Source: Lachnospiraceae bacterium (lineage in GTDB: Bacteria > Bacillota > Clostridia > Lachnospirales > Lachnospiraceae). Taken from it: 22,472 bases of DNA. Below, one piece after another: positions 7,957-16,197 of this stretch. The position numbers were made by a program, and so were the translations under genes. Location: assembly GCA_900769175.1 (NCBI GenBank), contig CAAGFP010000142.1, positions 1 to 22,472 on the forward strand. The letters run 5' to 3'. Every line of letters starts with the position of its first letter. Positions within the stretch are counted from its first letter, which is position 1. Below the pieces are notes generated by a model. The model was given only the letters and a program-made list of their open reading frames with translations, searched no databases and had not been told where the DNA came from.

Positions 7957-9056
7957 TATGCATTCTCCTTTTCAAACTTCGTCATGAACTCAACGAGTTT
8001 TTCTACACCTTCAATCGGCATCGCATTGTAGATGGATGCTCTCATACCGCCAACACTTCTGTGACCTTTCAAATTAACAAATCCCGCTTCGGTCGCTTCC
8101 TTAATAAATTTCGCTTCCAGTTCCGCTTTCTTATCCGCATCTTCTACATTGCATACGAAAGGAACGTTCATTAGGGATCTGTCTTCTTTCACAACGGTTC
8201 CGACAAAGAGTTTTGAAGAATCAAGGAAGTTATAAAGGATTTCAGCCTTTGCTTCATTTCTCTTCTTCATTTCTTCAAGACCACCCATTTTCTTTAACCA
8301 TTTGAATACTTTTCCGCAAATATAAATGGTATAACAAGGAGGTGTATTGTAAAGTGAATCATTATCTGCCTGAGTCTTCCACTTCAGAAGAGTCGGAGTT
8401 CCCGGAAGACAATCATCCGTAATTAAATCTTCTCTGATAATTGCAATCACACAGCCTGCAGGACCAACATTTTTCTGAACACCGCCATAAATGACCGCAT
8501 ATTTGGAGACATCCACCGGCTCAGATAAGAAACAGGAAGATACATCTGCTACCAAATCTTTTCCTTTGGTATTCGGAAGCGTTTTGAATTTCGTTCCGTA
8601 AATCGTATTATTTTCACAAATATAAACATAGTCCATATCATCTGTAATCGGAAGATCGGAGCAATCAGGAATATATGAAAAAGTCTTATCTGCAGAAGAT
8701 GCAAGTTCAACAGCTTCCCCATAAATCTTTGCTTCTGCAAATGCTTTCTTTGCCCACTGTCCTGTAAGGATATATCCGGCTTTCTTATTCTTCATCATAT
8801 TCATGGGAACTTCCGCGAAAAACTGTGAAGCGCCACCCTGAAGAAACAATACCTTATAATTATCAGGGATATTCATAAGCTCTCTTAAATCAGCTTCTGC
8901 CTCTTTGATAATCTGATCATAAACTTTAGATCGATGGGACATTTCCATAACGGACTGACCGGATCCTTTATAATCAAGCATTTCTTCTGCTGCTTCTTTT
9001 AATACTTCTTCAGGCAAAACAGCCGGGCCTGCTGAAAAATTATACACTCTGGACAC
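7956..9056 (-). CDS. serC: phosphoserine aminotransferase
   Basis: This PLP enzyme converts 3-phosphohydroxypyruvate and glutamate to O-phosphoserine and 2-oxoglutarate, the step after SerA. It has 366 residues, normal for the family: RVYNFSAGPAVLP at the N-terminus, SHRS (40-43), FLQGGAS (71-77), Asp171 for the PLP ring nitrogen and the PLP lysine Lys195 in GGVQKNVGPAG. I place the start at GTG (9056-9054), not the ATG 13 codons upstream, because AAGGAGG (9065-9071) sits eight bases before the GTG and family members begin at this point. It is the first gene of serC-serA, with its own promoter. No serB gene is visible, so the route from O-phosphoserine to serine is not shown here. Confidence 0.95.
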   Translation of the reverse strand: MSRVYNFSAGPAVLPEEVLKEAAEEMLDYKGSGQSVMEMSHRSKVYDQIIKEAEADLRELMNIPDNYKVLFLQGGASQFFAEVPMNMMKNKKAGYILTGQWAKKAFAEAKIYGEAVELASSADKTFSYIPDCSDLPITDDMDYVYICENNTIYGTKFKTLPNTKGKDLVADVSSCFLSEPVDVSKYAVIYGGVQKNVGPAGCVIAIIREDLITDDCLPGTPTLLKWKTQADNDSLYNTPPCYTIYICGKVFKWLKKMGGLEEMKKRNEAKAEILYNFLDSSKLFVGTVVKEDRSLMNVPFVCNVEDADKKAELEAKFIKEATEAGFVNLKGHRSVGGMRASIYNAMPIEGVEKLVEFMTKFEKENA

Positions 9057-9100
9057 TTTTTTATCCTCCTTATTGATCCATAGTTTAATCAACAAATTTC

Positions 9101-9129
9101 ATTTTACAATTCCATAATCTATTCGTCAA
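9101..9129 (-). promoter_or_regulatory. serC-serA promoter
   Basis: On the minus strand, TTGACG (9129-9124), a 17-base spacer and TAAAAT (9106-9101) lie about 45 bases ahead of the GTG. The leader is short, and I see no T-box or other riboswitch in it. Confidence 0.7.
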
Positions 9130-9192
9130 GAAATTAAATAAAAATCGAATAGAAACTGATACAAAATCAAACAAAACGTTTCCGAACAGGTT

Positions 9193-10596
9193 TTAAAAAA
9201 TTATGCAGGGAGTACCGATTTCAACCATCTCATACAACTCTCCCGCTTTCTCTTTCGGCATATTGATACAGCCATGAGAACCGCTTGTTTTATAGATTTC
9301 TCCTCCGAATTCCTTTCTCCAGGTCGCATCATGAAGACCGATGTTCCCGTTTACGGGCATCCAGTAATAAACAAATGTAGCATAGTTCGGACCTCTTAAT
9401 ACGCGGTTTTTTTGTTTGCCGTATACATAGCATACCGCTTTCGGAGTATTCATTCTTCGTCCGGCATTACCGGTAACGACATCCGTTTCCAGTGCAAGTT
9501 CTCCGTCAACATAATAATATAGGTGTTGTTCCTCGATATCTACCTCGATATAGGTATCTCCGATATCATCCTCACCCTGTCCCCATGCACGGACTTTATA
9601 TTCCGGTTCCCTTCTTTTTCCGGAATCCTTTGCAGTAAACGCCTCAATCAGCAATGCGGTTTCTTTTTCCCGGTCAATCGCATTGCCGTATGTACTTTTT
9701 TCAATGGTTACGACATCTCCTTTGGTAGTCGTAAATTCATGCGGTCTTCCGATGGTATCATATTTATCCGCAAATGCATTCACATAGTCCGAAACCTTGG
9801 TTTCATCAAGGAGAATATTGCCCTCCTCATCAAAGACGAGTTCACCGGCTTCATCACGCATCATCCATTTACAAACCTGTGCTTTGGATAAAATTTCCTG
9901 CCGGTTATCATAAATATCATACGTCAGTTCAAAGGATTGGAATGCATCCATTTTATCAAATAATTCACAAACCTGCTTATCCGCTTCTGTTAATGCTCTG
10001 TCTATGTAGCATTTATTTTCAACCAAATCAACGGATTCCTGCATCCCATATACTGCTTCTTTCGCTACTTCATATACTTTATTGGGCATTACAAGATTGT
10101 CAGAATGCTTTAATAACACATATCCGTTCGAAGAAACTGCAATCTCGGTTTTAGCATTCGGATCATAAACGCCTAAACGCACACAGTTTGCGGAAGATAT
10201 CACCTGCTCTAACTTTTCTTCATCGAAGGTAATCTTATAATTCGCAACATATTCCTGCGGCTCAAAAAGAGCAAGAATCCACAAATAAGGATTCTGTGAT
10301 TCTTTAATCTTTTTTAAATCCTTGGAATAATCGATTGTAAAATCAATCTGATCCATATTTACCGGATAGGATGTACCGAATTTATCAATCAGTTCTACTG
10401 TATTATATTCAATCATTCCGGTTAAGACATCATTTGCTTCTTTGACAGTCATTCCGACACAGGGCTGTCCGTTTATCACAGTGCCGTATTGAAAACCATC
10501 CTTATAATAAAATGCAAGTCCTAAATAGGTTATAACGGCCAAAAGCAGTAATCCTCCCGCAATACTCCCGGCTATTATAATCGATTTCTTTCTCAT
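9193..10596 (-). CDS. membrane-anchored L,D-transpeptidase (YkuD) with YoaR-like domain
   Basis: This is a cell-wall enzyme expected to form 3-3 peptidoglycan cross-links or attach proteins to stem peptides outside the membrane. It has 467 residues: a short basic start (MRKKS), one transmembrane helix (about 6-29), a YoaR-type putative peptidoglycan-binding domain (about 90-250), then the YkuD domain (about 340-467). The catalytic motif SHGCINM gives His441 and Cys443, with a further His422 in GLHD. An upstream in-frame ATG at 10632 was rejected: it lies inside the yajC terminator hairpin, while the ATG at 10596 has GGAG at good distance. It stands alone between the yajC terminator and the serC promoter. 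Confidence 0.92.
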   Translation of the reverse strand: MRKKSIIIAGSIAGGLLLLAVITYLGLAFYYKDGFQYGTVINGQPCVGMTVKEANDVLTGMIEYNTVELIDKFGTSYPVNMDQIDFTIDYSKDLKKIKESQNPYLWILALFEPQEYVANYKITFDEEKLEQVISSANCVRLGVYDPNAKTEIAVSSNGYVLLKHSDNLVMPNKVYEVAKEAVYGMQESVDLVENKCYIDRALTEADKQVCELFDKMDAFQSFELTYDIYDNRQEILSKAQVCKWMMRDEAGELVFDEEGNILLDETKVSDYVNAFADKYDTIGRPHEFTTTKGDVVTIEKSTYGNAIDREKETALLIEAFTAKDSGKRREPEYKVRAWGQGEDDIGDTYIEVDIEEQHLYYYVDGELALETDVVTGNAGRRMNTPKAVCYVYGKQKNRVLRGPNYATFVYYWMPVNGNIGLHDATWRKEFGGEIYKTSGSHGCINMPKEKAGELYEMVEIGTPCIIF

Positions 10597-10630
10597 AAAG
10601 GTATCTCCGTATATCCATAATTTTACGCAC

Positions 10631-10660
10631 AAAATCGGACAGTACCGCTACTGTCCGATT
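10631..10660 (-). terminator. intrinsic terminator after yajC
   Basis: A 12-bp perfect stem (10633-10644 with 10649-10660, loop CCGC) is followed on the minus strand by TTTT. It starts ten bases after the yajC stop and isolates yajC from the transpeptidase gene. Confidence 0.85.
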
Positions 10661-10669
10661 CACAATCTC

Positions 10670-11038
10670 TTATTTCGTCTGTTCTGAATTCTGATTTGCT
10701 TTCTCAAGCTGTGCGATGGCAGATTTCTTCATGGGGATACGGCAATTCTTATTATTACCGAATTCAACAATAACATCTTCTTCCGATACATCAATTAATA
10801 CACCGTAAAATCCGCTTGTAGTAACGATAACATCGCCGATTTCCATAGAAGCCTGCATAGCCTGTTGTTTTTTCTGCTCTTTTCTTGCCGGACGAATCAT
10901 CAAAAAGTAAATGATTGCACCAAATACCACAACATAAATGATTGTCATCCAGATGCTTCCGCCACCGAATAATCCGCCTACTCCGTTTTGCGCCGCCTGG
11001 TCTGCACTCTGAGCTGCTTCAGTTAATAATAAAAACAT
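10670..11038 (-). CDS. yajC: preprotein translocase subunit YajC
   Basis: This is an accessory membrane subunit of the Sec machinery (SecDF-YajC). It has 122 residues. A glycine-rich periplasm/exterior-side start is followed by one transmembrane helix (about 31-48), the signature FLMIRPARKEQKK right after it, and a small beta domain with MEIGDVIVTTSGFYG. AGGAGG at 11044-11049 precedes the ATG. Its position next to tgt is the common arrangement across bacteria (tgt-yajC-secDF); secDF does not follow here, since a terminator does. Confidence 0.95.
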   Translation of the reverse strand: MFLLLTEAAQSADQAAQNGVGGLFGGGSIWMTIIYVVVFGAIIYFLMIRPARKEQKKQQAMQASMEIGDVIVTTSGFYGVLIDVSEEDVIVEFGNNKNCRIPMKKSAIAQLEKANQNSEQTK

Positions 11039-11092
11039 AATTGCCTCCTATCACTTAGGGAATTCATTTCCCCATTTATTTCATTAAACTAT

Positions 11093-11121
11093 AGAATACA
11101 CAAGTTTTTCTTTTTTAACAA
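11093..11121 (-). promoter_or_regulatory. possible yajC promoter
   Basis: On the minus strand, TTGTTA (11121-11116), 17 bases and TATTCT (11098-11093) lie about 55 bases before the ATG. The -35 box falls at the loop of an 11-bp hairpin (11102-11112 with 11120-11130), so transcription from tgt may or may not continue into yajC. Confidence 0.4.
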
Positions 11122-11130
11122 GAAAAACTT
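11102..11130. repeat. 11-bp inverted repeat in the tgt-yajC gap
   Basis: AAGTTTTTCTT (11102-11112) pairs perfectly with 11120-11130 across a 7-base loop. A T-rich tail follows only on the plus strand, so it is a poor terminator for tgt. It may be a processing or mRNA-stability structure. Confidence 0.45.
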
Positions 11131-11190
11131 TATTTTATAACAGAAAATTCCTATGATAAAATAACGTTCCGCCAAGGCTTGCATATAAAC

Positions 11191-12333
11191 CTATGATTCT
11201 CCATTCTCCATGCCGGACAGTTTTGCAGCTTTATATTCCTTAAATCTGCCTTCATCAAGTGCGTCCCTGATCTCTTCCATCATTTTATTATAGAAATAAA
11301 GATTATGCAGAACACAAAGCCGCATTCCCAGCATTTCCTTCGCCTTGAGTAAATGACGGATATAAGCTCTTGAATAACGCTGACAGGCAGGACATCCGCA
11401 GCCTTGTTCAATCGGCCGGTCATCGGTTTCATAACGTGCATTCATGAGATTTATTTTACCAAAATTCGTATATAGATGAGCATGTCTTGCATTTCTTGAA
11501 GGATATACGCAATCAAAGAAATCAATGCCTCGCTCCACGCCTTCTAAAATATTGGCAGGTGTACCGACACCCATTAAATATACCGGTTTATCAGCCGGGA
11601 GAAAAGGTACCGTGTTTTCTATCATATCATACATTTCTTCATGCGTTTCCCCTACCGCAAGTCCGCCGATTGCATATCCGGGTAAATCAAACTCACTGAT
11701 TCGTTTTGCATGTTCTTTTCGAATATCCGCAAATACCGCCCCCTGGTTAATACCGAATAATAACTGTTCCTTATTAATCGTATCATCCTGCCGGTTTAAT
11801 TCATTCATTTTATTCCTGCAGCGTTCAAGCCATCTGGTTGTCCGGTCCACGGAGTTTTGTACATAGGTTCTGTCGGCTCGGCTTGAGGGGCATTCATCAA
11901 ACGCCATTGCAATGGTGGAAGCAAGATTGGACTGAATCTGCATACTTTCTTCCGGTCCCATGAAAATTTTTCTGCCGTCTATATGGGATTGAAAAGTAAC
12001 CCCTTCTTCTTTGATCTTGCGAAGACCTGCTAAGGAAAAGACCTGAAATCCGCCGGAATCGGTTAAAATGGGTTTGTTCCAGGACATAAATTTATGAAGC
12101 CCACCCATTTTTTTGACCACCTCATCTCCGGGTCTTACATGAAGATGATAGGTATTGGATAATTCTACCTGCGTATTGATTTCTTCCAAATCCCGTGTAG
12201 AAACAGCTCCTTTTATGGCACCTACGGTTCCTACATTCATAAATACCGGAGTCTGAATGGTTCCGTGAACGGTTTCAAACGTCCCTCTTTTCGCGTCACC
12301 TTCTTTTTTTAATATGGTAAATCGATTTGACAT
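11191..12333 (-). CDS. tgt: tRNA-guanine transglycosylase
   Basis: It swaps guanine-34 for the queuosine precursor preQ1 in tRNAs with GUN anticodons. The protein has 380 residues, the normal bacterial length. Visible are SNTYHLHVRPG (59-69), DSGGFQVFS with Asp92, GINQGAVFADIR (194-205), GGLAVGE (223-229), FDCVYPSRNARHA with the nucleophile Asp274, and the zinc site Cys312, Cys314, Cys317 and His343. The spacing between Asp274 and the zinc cysteines is as in the Zymomonas enzyme. AGGAAA precedes the ATG. The tRNA product is cytoplasmic; yajC follows 152 bases downstream. Confidence 0.97.
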   Translation of the reverse strand: MSNRFTILKKEGDAKRGTFETVHGTIQTPVFMNVGTVGAIKGAVSTRDLEEINTQVELSNTYHLHVRPGDEVVKKMGGLHKFMSWNKPILTDSGGFQVFSLAGLRKIKEEGVTFQSHIDGRKIFMGPEESMQIQSNLASTIAMAFDECPSSRADRTYVQNSVDRTTRWLERCRNKMNELNRQDDTINKEQLLFGINQGAVFADIRKEHAKRISEFDLPGYAIGGLAVGETHEEMYDMIENTVPFLPADKPVYLMGVGTPANILEGVERGIDFFDCVYPSRNARHAHLYTNFGKINLMNARYETDDRPIEQGCGCPACQRYSRAYIRHLLKAKEMLGMRLCVLHNLYFYNKMMEEIRDALDEGRFKEYKAAKLSGMENGES

Positions 12334-12424
12334 AATTGTTTCCTGACTTGTTTCATCATAATAAGAGTTTGTTAAGTCCCGGTTCGGAATTGTTTATAAA
12401 ATCCGTCCGAAATGACCCTTCTTT

Positions 12425-13513
12425 TTACACAATAAGGGATTCGGAAGTATCACCGATTGCATAAAATATAATGCAGTTCGGACGCTCAATTTTAATTTCT
12501 TTACTGCTCATGGCAATAATTCCGTTTTCTAAATCCGAATGGAAAAAAGTCATGGTTCCGGATTCATTGTTAAGACTAACCAGATGTCGTCCGTCCGGGA
12601 ATAATGCTGCATCCTTCGGATAAGAACCACTGATTGGCAGACAGAATACCTTGGTTAACAGTCCGGTTTCCTGATCAATTCTGAATACAACAACACTATT
12701 ATTTCCGGCACTCGAGCTGATTAAATAATTGCCGTCACAGGATAATTTCAACGTACAGGAAATACAGTTCTGGGCATGATATTCGTTTATGGTTGAAATG
12801 GTCTGAATCCGTTCAAATTCCGGATAATTATCGTTCATTTTATAAGAATACACATCAACGGCATTCTGTATTTCATGTACAATATAGACATATTTTCCGT
12901 TTCTTGAAAAAACAATATGTTTGGGTCCGGAATTGACATTGCTTCGAATAATGTCAACAATTTTCAGTTTTCCGCTTTCTTTATTAAATTCATATACATT
13001 TACATGATCCATTCCGCTGTCGGCCGCAAACAGATAACGGTTATCTCTGGATACTTTCACACAGTTTACATGGGGATGAAAACTTCTTTCGGCCACCTCA
13101 CCCATTCCCTGAATATATATTTCATCGGTAATTTCTCCGACGCTACCGTCCTCAAGCAGGCGCAAAACGGTAATTTTACCGTCATGATAACCGGCTACAA
13201 ACAAAAATCTGCCGTCATGGTCGGTTGACAGATAACAACCGCGCATTCCGTTAATGGAAGCCGAATTAATTTCATCAAGGGAGCCATCTTTTAAAATACG
13301 GAAACTTTTCACTCCCATATCGGTAATGGAATACAGATATCTTCCGTTGTGCGAACAGGTAAGATAGGAAGAATTCGTAATTTCTATACACTCCCTCTCT
13401 TTCATAATTCCATTTTCGACATCAACATCAAAAATGGTGATTCCGTTCTTGTTCTTCATTGTATAACTGGATACATAAGCTACATATTTCTTTTTATAAT
13501 CAAATTCAGCCAT
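12425..13513 (-). CDS. lactonase-family seven-bladed beta-propeller protein
   Basis: This 362-residue cytoplasmic protein resembles YbhE-type 6-phosphogluconolactonase/3-carboxymuconate cyclase. Propeller repeats run along the whole chain, with recurrent strands such as G-x-Y-L/F-F/Y (HNGRYLYSITD, HDGRFLFVAGY, RDNRYLFAADS, RNGKYVYIVHE, CDGNYLISSSA). PHVNCVK (about 147-153) and the ending of each blade with a variable -V-Y/F-x-F/Y strand fit the family. No signal peptide is seen. True 6-phosphogluconolactonase activity is likely but not certain, since many relatives are uncharacterised. GAGGTGA precedes the ATG. No pentose phosphate gene adjoins it; it is transcribed divergently from the polyamine operon and 91 bases upstream of tgt. 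Confidence 0.85.
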   Translation of the reverse strand: MAEFDYKKKYVAYVSSYTMKNKNGITIFDVDVENGIMKERECIEITNSSYLTCSHNGRYLYSITDMGVKSFRILKDGSLDEINSASINGMRGCYLSTDHDGRFLFVAGYHDGKITVLRLLEDGSVGEITDEIYIQGMGEVAERSFHPHVNCVKVSRDNRYLFAADSGMDHVNVYEFNKESGKLKIVDIIRSNVNSGPKHIVFSRNGKYVYIVHEIQNAVDVYSYKMNDNYPEFERIQTISTINEYHAQNCISCTLKLSCDGNYLISSSAGNNSVVVFRIDQETGLLTKVFCLPISGSYPKDAALFPDGRHLVSLNNESGTMTFFHSDLENGIIAMSSKEIKIERPNCIIFYAIGDTSESLIV

Positions 13514-13561
13514 GTCGTCACCTCAAATTTATAAAATGAGACGTCGCCGTCCGTCTGAGAC

Positions 13562-13570
13562 ATCATAACA
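13562..13570 (-). promoter_or_regulatory. possible extended -10 promoter for the lactonase-type gene
   Basis: On the minus strand TG-T-TATGAT reads from 13570 to 13562, about 50 bases before the ATG. The -35 position is weak (TTTCTT), so the extended -10 would carry recognition. Confidence 0.35.
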
Positions 13571-13641
13571 CAAACATACGCAAAAAGAAAGACTTGATTG
13601 TCGTTTCTTCAAATCATGAATGGATTTATGACAACTTATTA

Positions 13642-13669
13642 TTGACAATCATTAAACCTAATGTATAAT
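13642..13669 (+). promoter_or_regulatory. promoter of the polyamine operon
   Basis: Consensus TTGACA (13642-13647), a 16-base spacer and consensus TATAAT (13664-13669). Transcription should begin near 13676, about 45 bases before the regulator gene. Both boxes are perfect, so strong control by a repressor is expected. Confidence 0.85.
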
Positions 13670-13679
13670 GAGCTTGGAA

Positions 13680-13707
13680 AGTTTAGTAACAGTAAACTCA
13701 AAGTTTA
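13680..13707. promoter_or_regulatory. probable operator for the XRE-cupin regulator
   Basis: Three alternating half-sites occur: AGTTTA (13680-13685), TAAACT (13693-13698) and AGTTTA (13702-13707). The first two form an inverted repeat with a 7-base centre, the last two one with a 3-base centre. They cover roughly +5 to +32 of the transcript, right after the -10 box, where a bound dimer would block initiation or clearance. Assignment to the adjacent regulator is inference from position. Confidence 0.5.
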
Positions 13708-13720
13708 AAATTATTATGAG

Positions 13721-14266
13721 ATGAAAGATATGGAAATTGGGAAAAAAATCAAAGAATTACGTATGCAAAAAGGACTGACGCAGGAAGAACTGGCAGACCG
13801 CAGTGAATTATCAAAAGGCTTTATTTCACAACTTGAACGCGACCTCACTTCTCCCTCCATCCAGACATTAATGGATATTTTACAGTGTCTTGGTACCGAC
13901 TTAAAAGAATTTTTCAATGAAGAAGAGGATACTCAGATTGTTTTTTCGGAAAAAGACTATTTCGAAAAAATTGATACCGAACTTCATAATAAAATTGAAT
14001 GGATTATTCCGAACGCACAAAAAAACATGATGGAACCCATCCGTGTAACCTTAGCTCCCGGTGGGTGCACCTACCCGGATTATCCACATGAAGGCGAAGA
14101 ATTCGGTTATATTTTATCCGGCACTTTAAAAATCCATATCGGCAATAAAATAATTAAAGCAGCTAAAGGGGAATCCTTCTATTTCACCCCTTCGAAATCC
14201 CATCATATGGAAGCCGGAAATAAGGGATGCGTATTTCTGTGGGTAAGTACCCCGCCCCAGTTTTAA
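13721..14266 (+). CDS. XRE-cupin transcriptional regulator of polyamine uptake
   Basis: This 181-residue DNA-binding protein has an XRE helix-turn-helix at about 5-65 (IGKKIKELRMQKGLTQEEL, then SELSKGFISQLERDLTSPS) and a C-terminal cupin_2 barrel at about 100-178, with HEGEEFGYILSGTLKIHIG carrying the metal/ligand-type His and Glu. It belongs to the PuuR-like class often found in front of potABCD, where the cupin is thought to sense polyamines or related ligands. It is the first gene of the operon and so probably autoregulated. Translation may begin at the ATG at 13721 or the one at 13730 (MEIGKKI); neither has a strong Shine-Dalgarno sequence. potA follows after 46 bases. Confidence 0.9.
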   Translation: MKDMEIGKKIKELRMQKGLTQEELADRSELSKGFISQLERDLTSPSIQTLMDILQCLGTDLKEFFNEEEDTQIVFSEKDYFEKIDTELHNKIEWIIPNAQKNMMEPIRVTLAPGGCTYPDYPHEGEEFGYILSGTLKIHIGNKIIKAAKGESFYFTPSKSHHMEAGNKGCVFLWVSTPPQF

Positions 14267-14312
14267 GGGATGACATTCTGTGTAAACAACATGATAAAAA
14301 GGAGCACTAGTT

Positions 14313-15386
14313 ATGAGCAACCACCTGATTGATCTTCAAAACATTTCGAAATCCTACGATAACCAGCTCGTTCTTGATGAAATGAATTTATATATCAGAG
14401 AAAATGAATTTCTGACTCTTTTAGGTCCAAGCGGCTGTGGTAAAACCACTACGCTGCGTATTATCGGCGGTTTCGAAACTCCGGATATCGGGCGCGTAAT
14501 TTTTGACGGGAAGGATATTACCTCCATGCCTCCGAATAAGCGGCAATTAAATACGGTATTCCAGAAATATGCCCTGTTTACCCATATGACAATTGCAGAA
14601 AACATAGCATTCGGACTTAAAATCAAGAAAAAAAGTAAAGCATATATCGATGATAAAATCAAATATGCACTCAAACTTGTAAATCTTGAAGATTATGCAA
14701 ACAGAATGCCGGATTCCTTAAGCGGTGGACAGCAACAGCGTATTGCAATTGCCCGTGCAATTGTAAATGAGCCCAAGGTATTATTGCTGGATGAACCACT
14801 GGGTGCTTTGGATTTGAAGCTTCGTCAGGATATGCAGTATGAACTGATCCGATTAAAGAACGAACTGGGAATTACTTTTATCTATGTAACACACGACCAG
14901 GAAGAAGCATTGACCATGTCCGACACCATCGTTGTTATGAATCAGGGTTATATCCAGCAAATCGGCACCCCCGAAATGATATATAACGAACCCGAAAATG
15001 CTTTCGTTGCCGATTTTATCGGTGACAGCAATATCATTGATTCCGTCTTTATTCAGGATGAACTGGTAGAAATTCTTGGTGCAAGATTCGCCTGTGTGGA
15101 CAAGGGCTTCGGAAACAACACTCCGGTTGACGTGGTAATCCGTCCCGAGGATGTTGAACTGGTAGCTCCGGAAGAAGGAACCATTCAGGGTGTTGTTACC
15201 CACGTGATTTTCAAAGGCGTTCATTATGAAATGGAAGTCATGGCAAATGGTTTTGAATGGCTGGTTCACTCTACTTCCATGTTTCCGGTCAATCAGAAAG
15301 TGGGAATCAAAGTAGATCCGTTTAATATCCAGATTATGAACAAACCTACCAGCGAAGACGAGGAGGCTGCACAAATTGAAGAGTAA
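14313..15386 (+). CDS. potA: spermidine/putrescine ABC transporter ATP-binding protein
   Basis: This is the ATPase that powers polyamine import on the cytoplasmic face, paired with PotB and PotC. It has 357 residues. Walker A is GPSGCGKT (38-45), the Q-loop Gln84 is in VFQKYALF, the signature LSGGQQQR spans 136-143, Walker B LLLDEP spans 157-162 with Glu161, and the H-loop is His194 in THDQEEAL. A TOBE_2-type regulatory domain fills about 275-345. AAGGAG is placed well before the ATG. Its last codons contain the ribosome site for potB (GAGGAGG, 15360-15366), and the two genes overlap by 11 bases, so expression is coupled. Confidence 0.96.
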   Translation: MSNHLIDLQNISKSYDNQLVLDEMNLYIRENEFLTLLGPSGCGKTTTLRIIGGFETPDIGRVIFDGKDITSMPPNKRQLNTVFQKYALFTHMTIAENIAFGLKIKKKSKAYIDDKIKYALKLVNLEDYANRMPDSLSGGQQQRIAIARAIVNEPKVLLLDEPLGALDLKLRQDMQYELIRLKNELGITFIYVTHDQEEALTMSDTIVVMNQGYIQQIGTPEMIYNEPENAFVADFIGDSNIIDSVFIQDELVEILGARFACVDKGFGNNTPVDVVIRPEDVELVAPEEGTIQGVVTHVIFKGVHYEMEVMANGFEWLVHSTSMFPVNQKVGIKVDPFNIQIMNKPTSEDEEAAQIEE

Positions 15387-16197
15387 AAAAATGACATGGT
15401 TGTCAGCCCCTTATCTGCTATGGGCTGCCGCTTTTATCATCATTCCGCTAATCATGGTTTTCTTCTATGGTTTTACGGATAAAGAGAATCATTTTACATT
15501 CGATAATATTCTGGCAATCACGACTCCTGAGCATATGAAAGCCTTATTATTATCCTTATTGCTTGCACTGATTAGTACCGTAATTTGTTTACTGATTGCC
15601 TATCCTCTTGCCATGATTTTAGCGCAAATGGGTGGCAAATCGGACCGCTTTATTGTATTTATTTTTATTCTTCCGATGTGGATGAACTTTTTACTGCGTA
15701 CCTTTGCATGGCAGACTCTTTTGGAAAATGAAGGTGTGTTCAATACGATTCTTTCCTTTTTGCATCTTCCGAAGCTTGCCATTATTAACACCCCGTATGC
15801 CATTATACTCGGTATGATTTATAACTTTTTATCCTTTATGGTACTTCCTTTATATAATTCGATTTGTAAGGTGGATAAAAATGTAATCAATGCAGCAAGG
15901 GATTTAGGTGCGAATGGATTTCAGACCTTTATGAAAATCATTCTTCCGCTGACCGTCCCCGGAATCATAAGCGGAATTACCATGGTTTTTGTACCCTCTC
16001 TTACCACCTTCGTAGTCAGTGATTTATTGGGCGGAAGTAAAATTTTATTAATCGGTAATGTAATCGAACAGGAATTTACACTGAATTATAACTGGCATCT
16101 CGGCAGCGGATTATCGGTTGTATTAATGATTTTCATCATAGTCAGCATGGTCGCTACCGCAATCTTCGACAAGGAAGGAGAAGGAAATACTTTATGA
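15376..16197 (+). CDS. potB: spermidine/putrescine ABC transporter permease PotB
   Basis: This inner-membrane permease has 273 residues and six expected transmembrane helices. The EAA-type cytoplasmic loop INAARDLGANGFQTFMKIILP contacts PotA. The start is TTG at 15376: AGGAGG ends nine bases before it, while the next in-frame ATG (15391) is 24 bases away from that site. The initiation region lies within the last codons of potA. It overlaps potC by four bases (ATGA), which indicates coupled translation and a 1:1 permease pair. Confidence 0.95.
   Translation: MKSKKMTWLSAPYLLWAAAFIIIPLIMVFFYGFTDKENHFTFDNILAITTPEHMKALLLSLLLALISTVICLLIAYPLAMILAQMGGKSDRFIVFIFILPMWMNFLLRTFAWQTLLENEGVFNTILSFLHLPKLAIINTPYAIILGMIYNFLSFMVLPLYNSICKVDKNVINAARDLGANGFQTFMKIILPLTVPGIISGITMVFVPSLTTFVVSDLLGGSKILLIGNVIEQEFTLNYNWHLGSGLSVVLMIFIIVSMVATAIFDKEGEGNTL

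Noticed and set aside
10597..10632. Upstream ATG extending the L,D-transpeptidase by 12 residues.
   Set aside because: It would start within the yajC terminator region and lacks a ribosome site; the ATG at 10596 has one and gives a normal basic start before the membrane helix.
14853..15374. Open frame of 173 codons on the minus strand.
   Set aside because: Antisense to potA, no ribosome site and no recognisable motif, while potA is certain.
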